Below are positions 1-6,570 of a DNA stretch of 12,442 nt, one piece after another. The notes beneath the pieces are model-generated. The model ran no database searches. It was not told the origin of the DNA and worked only from the letters and a program-made list of their open reading frames with translations. Numbering within the stretch: the first letter of the stretch is position 1; each line of letters begins with the position of its first letter. The stretch spans positions 1-12,442 of the forward strand of contig JBAYVY010000066.1 in the NCBI GenBank assembly GCA_041674345.1. Reading direction: 5' to 3'. Origin of the DNA: JBAYVY01 sp041674345 (GTDB lineage: Bacteria; Planctomycetota; Phycisphaerae; Phycisphaerales; Zrk34). The position numbers and the translations under genes are program-made.

Positions 1-630
1 CGGCTCAACGGCCATCCGGCGGTCATCAAGGAAACGCTCGCGGCGGCGGTGCTGCTGCTGGCGGGTTACGACGGAAGTGAGCCGGTGCTGGACCCGATGT
101 GCGGGTCGGGGACCATCATCATCGAGGCGGCTTACATCGCGCTGAACAAGGCCCCGCTGATTCACCGGGGCAAGGATGATTTCGCCATCGAGCATTTGGC
201 GGGGTTTGACCGGACGCTGTGGCGCAAGGTGGCGGATGAATTGCGGGCGTGGAAACGTGCGGAGCCGAGGCAGCCGCTGTTTGCGAGTGACATTCGTGCG
301 GAATACGTGGAACTGGCGAGAAAGGGCGCGTTGCGTGCGCGGGTGGAGAAGCACATTACGTTCAGGGCGGGGGCGTTTGAGGAGTTGGAGCCGCCGGCGG
401 ATCAAGGATTGCTGGTGACGAATCTGCCATATGGTCAGCGGATCGGGCGGGGGGAACTGGAGCGGAATTATGCGAGCGTGGGGCGTGTGATCCGGGAGCG
501 GTACGCCCGGTGGCGGGTGGCGCTGCTGGTGCCGGCGGATGGGCCGACCGATGCGCTGGGATTGCGGGGCGCGAGACAGGTGGAATTGATGAACGGCGCG
601 TTGCCGGTGCGTTTGGTGATCCGGGATTGA
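1..630 (+). CDS. THUMP-type class I SAM-dependent RNA methyltransferase (RlmL/YpsC family), 3' part only
   Basis: This is the C-terminal 209 residues of an RNA guanine-N2 methyltransferase; the N-terminal THUMP region lies outside the window. The frame is open from base 1, and the first residues (RLNGHPAVIKETLAAAVLLL) match the segment that precedes the catalytic fold in this family. Motif I, DPMCGSGT, is at fragment residues 31-38 and would bind S-adenosylmethionine. The catalytic N-L-P-Y-G motif, the family's NPPYG-like signature, is at about residue 141. Relatives such as E. coli RlmL modify a 23S rRNA guanine in the cytoplasm, so ribosome maturation is the likely role. The exact target base cannot be read from a fragment. 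The gene ends in TGA at 630, and a perfect hairpin 70 bp downstream could end its transcript. Family assignment is firm; the choice between RlmL-like and other THUMP methyltransferases is less so. Confidence 0.9.
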   Translation, partial: RLNGHPAVIKETLAAAVLLLAGYDGSEPVLDPMCGSGTIIIEAAYIALNKAPLIHRGKDDFAIEHLAGFDRTLWRKVADELRAWKRAEPRQPLFASDIRAEYVELARKGALRARVEKHITFRAGAFEELEPPADQGLLVTNLPYGQRIGRGELERNYASVGRVIRERYARWRVALLVPADGPTDALGLRGARQVELMNGALPVRLVIRD

Positions 631-940
631 GCGGGTAACGAGTAGCGAGTAGGGTGATGGGTAGAGCGAGTCTTCGAGCGGAGAAGAAAAGGTGGAGAAG
701 AAAAGAAACTATGAAAGCCGGGAGACCCGGCTTTCATAGTTTCTTTTCTGGCCTTTTCCGCCCGGCAAATCCCAGTCACGATGCTGAGGGGGAAAAAGAC
801 TTGCCGCACGCTTCCGGGGGCGGCACCGCACACTCCGTCGTCCGATCCCCACCGGACCGTGCGGCGTGCGAACCTCCTGGTTCTTCGGTTCGGTCCCCTG
901 CAAATACAGCCGGTCCGATCCGCAGTGCGGACAACAACCC
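631..940. other. Intergenic stretch with hairpin and relic sequence
   Basis: No intact gene is visible between the methyltransferase stop and the start of sulfatase homology. The stretch holds a perfect 24-bp hairpin (699-749) and one copy of the 12-mer TTCCGGGGGCGG (812-823). On the minus strand it holds a frameshifted zinc-ribbon relic. No convincing promoter or ribosome site leads into the sulfatase fragment. Confidence 0.6.
699..749. terminator. Perfect 24-bp inverted repeat with 3-nt loop; probable bidirectional terminator
   Basis: The left arm (699-722) and right arm (726-749) are exact reverse complements, with loop AGA at 723-725. The tip of the stem is GC-rich (GCCGGG/CCCGGC) and the base is A-rich on the left and T-rich on the right (TTTCTTTTCT). 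This is the layout of an intrinsic terminator readable from either strand. It lies 68 bp after the methyltransferase stop. The stem is unusually long and has no mismatch at all, so a recently copied small mobile palindrome is an alternative. Confidence 0.65.
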
Positions 941-948
941 ATGTGCAT
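770..948 (-). pseudogene. Zinc-ribbon protein relic, possibly a transposase N-terminus, frameshifted
   Basis: Reading the minus strand from an ATG at 948 or 942 gives a peptide with CPHCGSDRLYLQG, then GPVGIGRRSVRC. The first knuckle is CxxC and the last cysteine starts a second knuckle. The frame then loses sense inside CCCCCGGAAG (a copy of the window's dispersed 12-mer). The next minus-strand frame continues with PPEACGKSFSPSAS and a stop at about 776. Joining the two frames gives C-x2-C ... RC-x(n)-C-GKSFSP, the usual look of a zinc ribbon at the N-terminus of several transposase families. I see no catalytic domain and no terminal repeats that would define an insertion sequence. It abuts the truncation point of the sulfatase fragment head to head. 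The family is not identified; a chance shadow remains possible. Confidence 0.35.
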
Positions 949-1645
949 GCGCGTCGATCATCAGTTCGGCCTGATCGTCGAGGCGATGAAGGAGGCGGGG
1001 CTGTACGATGACAGCGCGGTGTTCTTCTTTTCCGATCACGGCGATTACACGGGCGACTTCGGCATCGTGGAAAAAACACAGAACACGTTCGCGGATTGTC
1101 TGACGCGCGTGCCGTTCGCCGTCAAGCCGCCGAAGGGCACACCGGTCGCGCCGCGCGTCAGCGAGGCGATGGTGGAGTTGATCGACTTCACAGCCACGGC
1201 TTATCAGATCGCGGGGGTGGAACCGGGTTACGATCACTTCGGTCGATCACTGCTGCGGGTGCTCGCGGGGCAAACCGACGAACATCGTGACGCGGTGCAT
1301 TGCGAGGGTGGGCGGCGCATCGGCGAAACGCAGGCGTCGGAAATGCAGAGCATGTCGGCGAACACCGACACGGGATTGTATTCGCCGCGGCTGCGATTAC
1401 AGATCACCGACGCCCCTCCGTATCACAGCAAGGCGGTGATGACGCGCACGCGGGATTTCAAATATGTGCTTCGACTGTATGAAACCGACGAATTGTACGA
1501 CCTGCGGCGAGACCCCGCCGAACGGGTCAATGTGGTGGACGACCCGGGTTATGCTTCGGTGTTGGCGGAGATGAAGGAGCGGATGCTGCGATGGCTGCAC
1601 GAGACCAGCGACGTGGTGCCGCGCGATGCGGATCGGCGATGGTAA
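941..1645 (+). pseudogene. 5'-truncated sulfatase (alkaline phosphatase superfamily), catalytic half missing
   Basis: The 234 residues from the ATG at 941 match the C-terminal half of planctomycete-type sulfatases. They include VDHQFGLIVEAMKEAGLYDD, then FFSDHGDYTGD with the metal-ligand Asp-His pair, then EKTQNTFADCLTRVPF. The typical C-terminal YELYDLRRDP-like segment (TDELYDLRRDPAERVNVV) is also present. Family members are usually about 450-550 residues. The N-terminal half with the C/S-x-P-x-R formylglycine site and the first metal ligands is absent. Homology stops abruptly at about 940; upstream, the frame turns into unrelated sequence and no ribosome site precedes the ATG. The fragment cannot be an active sulfatase, since the nucleophile is lost. 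Its frame is otherwise intact, so the truncation may be recent. The intact enzyme would remove sulfate esters from polysaccharides, normally after export. Confidence 0.82.
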
Positions 1646-1968
1646 AGCATGTTGCGTCAATAATCGCCTCAGAAGAATCGTCTGTTTCGCGGCAAAGAAA
1701 AGATATCCACAAGAGGGCCACAGAGAACCACAGAGCATGAAAGCGGAAAATCAAAAAAGCAAAACAACAGAACATGGGGCGATGATATTCAAATGTCATG
1801 CTTTTATGCTGTTCTGATGTTCCGCTTTTTCCTCCGCGTTCTCTGTGGCCCTCTTGTGGTGAAATCTCCGCTTCGTGTCCTTCGTTCTTCGTGGCTCATT
1901 TCAGCGGCCTCCGGGTGCGTGACCGCCCCGCGTAGCATGTCATGCACCCATTGTTCCCGCTTGTTGCT
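1646..1968. other. Intergenic stretch between convergent genes
   Basis: No gene is visible. The stretch is AT-richer than its surroundings and is mostly taken up by the long inverted-repeat element at 1707-1859. Just after that, at about 1870-1894, is a run of short TTCGTG/TTCGTT-type repeats. The sulfatase relic ends on the left and the cyclase gene ends on the right. Confidence 0.6.
1707..1859. repeat. Long inverted-repeat element, copy A (MITE-like)
   Basis: The outer arms 1707-1728 and 1838-1859 are exact 22-bp reverse complements built from CCACA/GGCCACAGAG units. Inside them, weaker inverted arms carry ATCAAAAAAGCAAAAC and the opposing GCTGTTCTGATGTT. The loop region is about 1770-1805. 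The same architecture and an almost identical inner segment recur at 8198-8362. No open reading frame is inside, so this is a non-autonomous palindromic element or a structured intergenic repeat. It sits between two convergent genes, where it could end transcription from both sides. Confidence 0.8.
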
Positions 1969-4900
1969 CTATTTGGTGGTCAGGGCGAGGGAGCCGTCGA
2001 AGTCGGCGAGTTTGCCGCGGGCCAGGTGATCGCGGGCGGCGGCGAGGTAGAGGTCGTAGAGTTTGGCGTGGCCGAAGATTTCGCTGACAGCGGTGAAGCG
2101 GTCGATGGCGGTTTGGAAATCGGCGGCGAAGAATGCGTCGAGGGCGTCGCGGGTTTGCCGGGCCAGGTCGCGTTGATCGTCGGTGGCGTCGGCGAAGGTG
2201 TTGAGCAGTTCGTACACGGTTTCGGCCCGCGAACGTCCGACGACGCGGATGCGGCCGATGGGGCGTGCGAGCATTTGTTCTTTGACCAGCTCGTGAGCGC
2301 GTTCGTTGATGAGCATTTGCGTGCCGAACTGTTTGTTGGAGGATTCGAGGCGGGAGGCGAGGTTGACGGTATCGCCGATGACGGTGTAGTCGGAACGATC
2401 GGGGGGCGCGCCGCAGTCGCCGACCATCATATGTCCGGTGGCGATGCCGACGCGCATGAAGAGTTTGGGCAGGTCGGCGAATCGCGGCTCGTTCTGCAAT
2501 TCGCGGAGGGCGTCGATGCAGGCCAGCGCGCTGGCGCATGCGTGAAGGGTGTGGGCTTCATCGTCGATGGGAGCGCCCCAGAAGGCCATCATGCCGTCGC
2601 CGAGATATTTGTTGACGGTGCCGCGGTGTTCCATGACGCGATGGGTCATGACGCGGAGGTAGTCGTTGAGGAGAGTGATGGTTTGTTCGGGGCCGAGTTT
2701 TTCGCTGACGGTGGTGAAGCCGGCGATATCGCTGAACAGGCAGGTCAGTTCGTGCCGGCCCTGTTTGATGAGCGAAGGATTGGCGACGATCAGATCGACC
2801 AGATCGCGGGAGACGTAGTTTTTGAATTGGCGGGTGATGCGTGCGCGCTCGTGTTGTTCGATGGCGAGTCGATAGACGGTGACGGCGACCCATGCGGCGA
2901 CGGCGGCGACGAGGGGCGAGGCGACCTGCACGAGGAGCGACATGCGATCGAACAGCAGCAGGCCGTTGAGGAGGAAGTAGCCGGCACAGAGGAGGATGGT
3001 GAGCAGCAGGGCGGTGACGGGGCCGAAACGTGCGGCGAGGAGGGTGATGAGGATGCCGAGCAGGAGGGTCAGGGCGACATCGAGCCAGACCGGGCCGCGA
3101 CGGATGAAGTGGCGGGTGAGCAGTGCGTTGACGACGGCCCCGTGGACGACGACGCCCGGAGCGAGGTTGTGGAGCGACGTGGGAACGACATCGGTGACCG
3201 AGCCGGTGGCGGTCCAACCGACGATGGCGATGCTGCCGGCGAGGGCTTGTCGGAGTTGCTGTTCGTATTGCGCGAGCTGTGATTGGCCGGCGGCGACGGC
3301 AACGGCGGCGAGCTGGTATTGGGCGATGTGTTCGTCGAGGAATCGTTTGAGTTGTTTGTCTTCGGCGGAGGGGTCGGCGAGGGAATCGAGGTCTTTGCGG
3401 AGGAAGGCGATGGTGTCGAGGATTTGGGCGCGGGCGGCGGGGGCGGTGCTGGGGGCGGGTTCGGTTCCGGGGGCGGGGGCAATTAATTGCCCCCGCCGGG
3501 GGGTGAGGAATTGTTTGACGGCATTTGTATCGAACAGGCCGGTGATGGCGGGATTTTGAAGGATGGCGATAAGTTGCTGGTCGGCGGCTTGTTGGTTGGC
3601 GATGAGTTGGCGGCGGAGTCGAGGGGCTTCGACGAGTCGGCCGATGGGGATGTGCTGCGTCGAATCTTGTTGGCGGGGGTCGAAGAGATATTTCCAGTCG
3701 GAGGCGTTGGTGGACCAGGTGATGAACATGCGATGGATGGGCAGACGCCAGTGGTCGCCGGATCGGGCGTGGAGGAGGGGGATGGTGACATCGGCGACCG
3801 AGCCGTCGGGGAAATGGGCCCCCGGAAGGGTGATGTGGTCGGGCGTGATTTGGATTTTGTCGAGCGGAACCTGAAGGTATCGGCAGGCGATGGCGAGGGC
3901 GAAGTGGGGCCAGTCTTTGTGATGGAAGTTGAGCAGGAGGGGGGCGGAACGGACGACGCCGTCGGGGTCGGCATCGTAGCTGACGGAGCCGAATGACCCC
4001 CGGACGGCGGCGGCATCGGCCAGCGGGGGAACAGGGACGTGCATGGAGACGTACTGCGATTCGCCGGGGTTTTCCGCGGGCATTTGCGAGCTGAGACGAA
4101 CGAGCGTGCGAACCTTGTGATATTGATCGGCGAGGATGTCCAGTTCGGGGGAGTTGACGACGGCGACGGGCAGATCGGGAAGGATGGCGGCGCGACACTG
4201 ATCGAGCGTGGGGGAGAGGGACTGGCTGGCGAGCAGGTTCAGTGCCCGCTGGTTGAGGGCTTGAGTGGAGAACAGATCAAACAGCCGCTGGCGGATGGCC
4301 TGGGTTTTGAGGGAGGGGAGGCGTTGGGACAGCAGTTTATGCTGCGCATCGGTCAGGCGGAGTCGCGAGGCGAGTTGATCGTCGGTGAGCAGGGGGTTTT
4401 TGCGAAGCAGTTCGATGGCTTGTGTGAAACGTTCGCCTTCGATGGTGGTGAAAGGGGCGTACACGGCCAAGACGACGTTGCCGGCGTCGGCGATGGATTG
4501 GGCGAAGCGGGCGTCATCGTCGATGCGGATGAAAGAACCCGGGGCGGCGCTATCGCTCTGCCCCGGCTTGGCCTCCGCCCCCGGAATAAGTTCGGGGGAT
4601 TCACGACCGGGGGCGGGAACCCAGCGGGGTTGCTGGGGTTCGTCGAAGAGCAGATCGAAGGCGATGACGGACGAGCCGGCGTGATGCAGTTCATCGACGA
4701 CATCGGCCAGGAGGGCGCGGGGCCAGGGCCAGCGACCGATGGAAGCCAGGGCGGCATCGTCGATGTCGATGTGAACCACATGCGTACTGGGCGGCGGGGT
4801 GTGCAGTGAGAACCATCGCGCCCGCAGGTCGATCAGCGGACGTTCAAGGGGTAGCACCCAACCCCACGCGGCGGCGAGCGAGGCCAGCAGCGTGACGGAC

Positions 4901-4980
4901 AAGCCGATGACCAGGCAGAGGCGCATGCGCGAGCGGGCGGATGGTCGCGTGTCGCCGGCGGGGGTGGGGGATGGAGGCAT
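1969..4980 (-). CDS. CHASE2 sensor-adenylate/guanylate cyclase, membrane protein
   Basis: This 1003-residue protein would make cyclic AMP (or cGMP) in response to an extracytoplasmic signal. It has an N-terminal TM helix (about 19-43). A CHASE2 domain begins IDIDDAALASIGRWPWPR (about 71 onward) and ends near SIAIVGWTATGSVTDVVPTS. Three TM helices follow (about 625-707). A class III cyclase domain has FSDIAGFT (metal Asp, about 748), NKYLGDGMMAFWGAP (substrate Lys and second Asp, about 789) and GDTVNLASRLES (transition-state Asn and Arg, about 867). The tail from about 920 looks helical and TPR-like. The CHASE2 part is enlarged by Pro/Ala-rich linkers at about 123-150 and 490-515, which coincide with dispersed DNA repeats. 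The start ATG at 4980 has a weak ribosome site; a later Met (residue 19) is possible. The gene lies 34 bp after tatA and is probably co-transcribed. Nucleotide preference cannot be settled from sequence alone. Confidence 0.92.
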   Translation of the reverse strand: MPPSPTPAGDTRPSARSRMRLCLVIGLSVTLLASLAAAWGWVLPLERPLIDLRARWFSLHTPPPSTHVVHIDIDDAALASIGRWPWPRALLADVVDELHHAGSSVIAFDLLFDEPQQPRWVPAPGRESPELIPGAEAKPGQSDSAAPGSFIRIDDDARFAQSIADAGNVVLAVYAPFTTIEGERFTQAIELLRKNPLLTDDQLASRLRLTDAQHKLLSQRLPSLKTQAIRQRLFDLFSTQALNQRALNLLASQSLSPTLDQCRAAILPDLPVAVVNSPELDILADQYHKVRTLVRLSSQMPAENPGESQYVSMHVPVPPLADAAAVRGSFGSVSYDADPDGVVRSAPLLLNFHHKDWPHFALAIACRYLQVPLDKIQITPDHITLPGAHFPDGSVADVTIPLLHARSGDHWRLPIHRMFITWSTNASDWKYLFDPRQQDSTQHIPIGRLVEAPRLRRQLIANQQAADQQLIAILQNPAITGLFDTNAVKQFLTPRRGQLIAPAPGTEPAPSTAPAARAQILDTIAFLRKDLDSLADPSAEDKQLKRFLDEHIAQYQLAAVAVAAGQSQLAQYEQQLRQALAGSIAIVGWTATGSVTDVVPTSLHNLAPGVVVHGAVVNALLTRHFIRRGPVWLDVALTLLLGILITLLAARFGPVTALLLTILLCAGYFLLNGLLLFDRMSLLVQVASPLVAAVAAWVAVTVYRLAIEQHERARITRQFKNYVSRDLVDLIVANPSLIKQGRHELTCLFSDIAGFTTVSEKLGPEQTITLLNDYLRVMTHRVMEHRGTVNKYLGDGMMAFWGAPIDDEAHTLHACASALACIDALRELQNEPRFADLPKLFMRVGIATGHMMVGDCGAPPDRSDYTVIGDTVNLASRLESSNKQFGTQMLINERAHELVKEQMLARPIGRIRVVGRSRAETVYELLNTFADATDDQRDLARQTRDALDAFFAADFQTAIDRFTAVSEIFGHAKLYDLYLAAARDHLARGKLADFDGSLALTTK
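3472..3497. repeat. 26-bp perfect palindrome inside the cyclase gene
   Basis: The sequence from 3472 to 3497 equals its own reverse complement, centred on AATTAATT and flanked by GGCGGGGGC/GCCCCCGCC. It overlaps one copy of the 12-mer TTCCGGGGGCGG (3465-3476). It encodes part of a Pro/Ala linker (GQLIAPAPGTEPAPS) between CHASE2 segments. Confidence 0.85.
4535..4571. repeat. 37-bp palindromic repeat, copy 1, inside the cyclase gene
   Basis: Identical over 37 bp to 8468-8504. Inner arms CCGGGGC (4539-4545) and GCCCCGG (4560-4566) can pair around a 14-nt loop. Three bases further on lies the 12-mer CCGCCCCCGGAA (4575-4586). In the cyclase frame it encodes AKPGQSDSAAPGS at about residues 137-149, an apparent insertion in the sensor domain. 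Confidence 0.85.
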
Positions 4981-5014
4981 ATGGGGCGGATGATGGAAGG
5001 GGCTGGCGGAGGCG

Positions 5015-5332
5015 CTATGCGGCGGTGTGGTTTTTTTGTTGTGAAGCGGCGGTCTGCTGCGGGGATTGGGCTTCGAGTTGACCGGGTTGGGATGGGGCGG
5101 CGGGGGAATTGTTGCCGGCGTTTTTCACATCCTGTTTGACGTCGCCGACTTCATGCTTGACGTTGTTGACTTCGTCCTGCACGCCCTGAAGACCTTTTTT
5201 GAATTCGACGATGCCCTTGCCGATGGATCGGCCGACGTCGGGCAGACGTTTGCCGAAGATGAGCAGCGCGATGACGAGAAGGACAATCCACTCCACGCCC
5301 TGTGGCAATTGAAATGCAAGCACGGTGTGCAT
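5015..5332 (-). CDS. tatA: Twin-arginine translocase subunit TatA/TatE
   Basis: This 105-residue protein is a pore-forming subunit of the twin-arginine pathway, which moves folded proteins across the cytoplasmic membrane. A short N-terminal TM helix (about 13-27, EWIVLLVIALLIFG) is followed by the hinge and amphipathic helix FGKRLPDVGRSIGKGIVEF, the family signature with its conserved Phe-Gly and KLP-like motif. The charged tail (DEVNNVKHEVGDVKQDVK) and a Gln/Ala-rich end are normal for TatA. The start at 5332 has AAAGGG a few bases upstream, and a good promoter lies just before it. No tatB or tatC is nearby. The cyclase gene follows after 34 bp. The choice between TatA and TatB is settled by the FGKRLP hinge and short tail, but TatA and TatE cannot be told apart. 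Confidence 0.93.
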   Translation of the reverse strand: MHTVLAFQLPQGVEWIVLLVIALLIFGKRLPDVGRSIGKGIVEFKKGLQGVQDEVNNVKHEVGDVKQDVKNAGNNSPAAPSQPGQLEAQSPQQTAASQQKNHTAA

Positions 5333-5359
5333 GAGTAACCCTTTCTGAGGTCGATTGAC

Positions 5360-5388
5360 AGTATATCGCCGAAACGGGGCCGGGTCAT
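5360..5388 (-). promoter_or_regulatory. Probable sigma-70 promoter for tatA
   Basis: On the minus strand, ATGACC (5388-5383) and TATACT (5365-5360) are separated by 17 bp, matching four and five of six consensus bases. The predicted transcript start leaves a leader of about 20 nt that contains the ribosome site. Confidence 0.5.
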
Positions 5389-5451
5389 ATGCTTGAGGAG
5401 GAGTCAGAAGTTAGGAGTAAGAACCCCAGGCGCGCCGAATATAATTTCTCC

Positions 5452-5542
5452 GTCTCCCGTCTCCCGTCTCCCGTCTCCCGTCTCCCGTCTCCCGTCTCCC
5501 GTCTCCCGTCTCCCGTCTCCCGTCTCCCGTCTACTGTCTCCT
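5452..5542. repeat. Heptamer tandem array (GTCTCCC)n
   Basis: Eleven perfect head-to-tail copies of GTCTCCC run from 5452 to 5528, followed by two degenerate units (GTCTACT, GTCTCCT) to 5542. The period of 7 is not a multiple of 3. The array ends about 10 bp before the probable -35 box of the CPBP protease gene and sits between divergent promoters. Confidence 0.97.
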
Positions 5543-5551
5543 GCCGGAGGT

Positions 5552-5580
5552 CGGGCAAAGGTTGGGGCGGGCGTTACAAT
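5552..5580 (+). promoter_or_regulatory. Possible promoter for the CPBP protease gene
   Basis: TACAAT at 5575-5580 matches five of six -10 bases. The -35 position 17 bp upstream (CGGGCA) is poor. The heptamer array ends immediately upstream, so copy number could affect nearby binding sites. Only the -10 is convincing. Confidence 0.35.
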
Positions 5581-5612
5581 GAGGGTTTGGCACAGTCAGA
5601 CGAGGGTTGGTA

Positions 5613-6374
5613 TTGGCACGAAGACGACAAGATCGCGGATTGTCAGCGGACCCGGAACACTATTTCAACCGGTCGCAGCGGCCGCTGCAATCGCTGGTGT
5701 TTTTGCTGCCGTTTTTGTTGCTGTACGAGGCGGGGGTTCTGCTGATGCCCGTGAATCAGCAGGTGGGGCACGTGCAGCATATCCTGGCGCGGTCGCTGCT
5801 GGCGGATTTGCTGGGTTTGTTCGGGGCCGCGGGGGGTTATCTGCCGGGGCTGGCGGTGGTGATCGTGCTGTTGAGCTGGCATCTGGCGCGCGGGGACAAG
5901 TGGGAGTTTGACTGGCGGCTGAACATGGCGATGGGGGCGGAGTCGATGGCGCTGGCCGTGCCGCTGCTGATGTTCGCGCTGTTGTGGGGGCGTGAACCGG
6001 CATGGGCGCTGATGTCGCCGCCCCCGGAAGCGTCGCGCGATATCGTGTATTCGCTGGGCGCGGGAGTTTACGAGGAACTGGTCTTTCGTCTGATGGCGAT
6101 AGCGATACTGCACCTGTTGCTGACCGACCTCATCGGGCTGCACACGCGCACAGGAGCGATCATCGCCATCGCCTGCTCGGCGGGCTTGTTCGCTTCGTAC
6201 CACTTCACGGCTGACAATCCGTTCACCTGGGTGAAGTTCACGTTTTACAGTGCCGCCGGCGTGTACCTGGCGGTGCTGTACGTGCTGCGCGGATTCGGCA
6301 TCGTGGCGGCCACCCATGCGTTTTACGATATTTTCTACGTGGCGATGACCTACACGGCGATGGGCCGGCATTGA
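5613..6374 (+). CDS. CPBP-family intramembrane metalloprotease (CAAX-protease-like)
   Basis: This 253-residue protein has many membrane helices and the three motifs of the CPBP/Abi family: EELVFR (residues 154-159), FASYHF with the metal His at about 197, and HAFYDIF with His at about 235. The two Glu of EELVFR and the two His residues would hold the metal and activate water. Bacterial members cleave membrane substrates or process small peptides; the substrate here is unknown. I chose TTG at 5613 because GAGGG ends six bases before it; TTG at 5607 in the same frame is the alternative. An SPPPEAS loop before motif 1 is encoded over a copy of the dispersed 12-mer (6018-6029). It is convergent with the small gene ending at 6394. 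Confidence 0.88.
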   Translation: MARRRQDRGLSADPEHYFNRSQRPLQSLVFLLPFLLLYEAGVLLMPVNQQVGHVQHILARSLLADLLGLFGAAGGYLPGLAVVIVLLSWHLARGDKWEFDWRLNMAMGAESMALAVPLLMFALLWGREPAWALMSPPPEASRDIVYSLGAGVYEELVFRLMAIAILHLLLTDLIGLHTRTGAIIAIACSAGLFASYHFTADNPFTWVKFTFYSAAGVYLAVLYVLRGFGIVAATHAFYDIFYVAMTYTAMGRH

Positions 6375-6387
6375 TGCACCGGCGATG

Positions 6388-6410
6388 CGACGATCAGCCC
6401 TGGATCGTCG
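6388..6410. terminator. Short hairpin between convergent genes
   Basis: CGACGATC (6388-6395) pairs perfectly with GATCGTCG (6403-6410) around a 7-nt loop. It lies 13 bp after the protease stop and overlaps the stop codon of the minus-strand small gene. There is no T-run on either side, so terminator activity is only possible. Confidence 0.35.
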
Positions 6411-6570
6411 AGCCGCCGAAGGCGACCAGCAGGTAAATCGCCACGCCGACCACGGCAACGATACCGAGCAGGACCAACAAAAGCGTCAGGCAGCCGGAGC
6501 CGGACTTTTCGGCGGCGGAGGTTGGGGAGGCGGGAACGGGTTGGTTGGGGGTGTTTTGTGATGTGGACAT
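6394..6570 (-). CDS. Small single-TM membrane protein, unknown function
   Basis: From the ATG at 6570 this gives 58 residues: a Ser/Pro/Asn-rich polar N-terminus (MSTSQNTPNQPVPASPTSAA), then a strong hydrophobic helix (CLTLLLVLLGIVAVVGVAIY), then a short tail ending GGSTIQG. A GTG 33 bases upstream would add 11 residues but has no ribosome site. Topology suggests a tail-anchored or single-pass inner-membrane peptide. I do not recognise a family. The coding call rests on the clean TM design and the polar/hydrophobic split, which chance frames rarely give. Confidence 0.55.
   Translation of the reverse strand: MSTSQNTPNQPVPASPTSAAEKSGSGCLTLLLVLLGIVAVVGVAIYLLVAFGGSTIQG

Noticed and set aside
820..870. 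Nested short stems suggesting a structured RNA
   Set aside because: Stems are only 5-6 bp (such as CCGCAC/GTGCGG) and lie in relic coding sequence; no RNA family is recognisable.
866..940. Upstream extension of the sulfatase fragment
   Set aside because: The 25 added residues (starting at a GTG) do not resemble any sulfatase segment and lack a ribosome site; they belong to the relic sequence.
1942..3282. Long plus-strand open frame (446 residues) opposite the cyclase
   Set aside because: It is antisense to a gene with clear cyclase motifs; its Gly/Asp/Glu/Val-rich, low-complexity composition is typical of a GC-rich shadow frame.
5452..5542. CRISPR-like array
   Set aside because: Units are 7 bp with no spacers; a simple tandem repeat.
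5393..5911. Possible repeat protein with SRLPSPV units
   Set aside because: It is just the heptamer DNA array read through in one frame; no ribosome site, and it runs over the protease gene.
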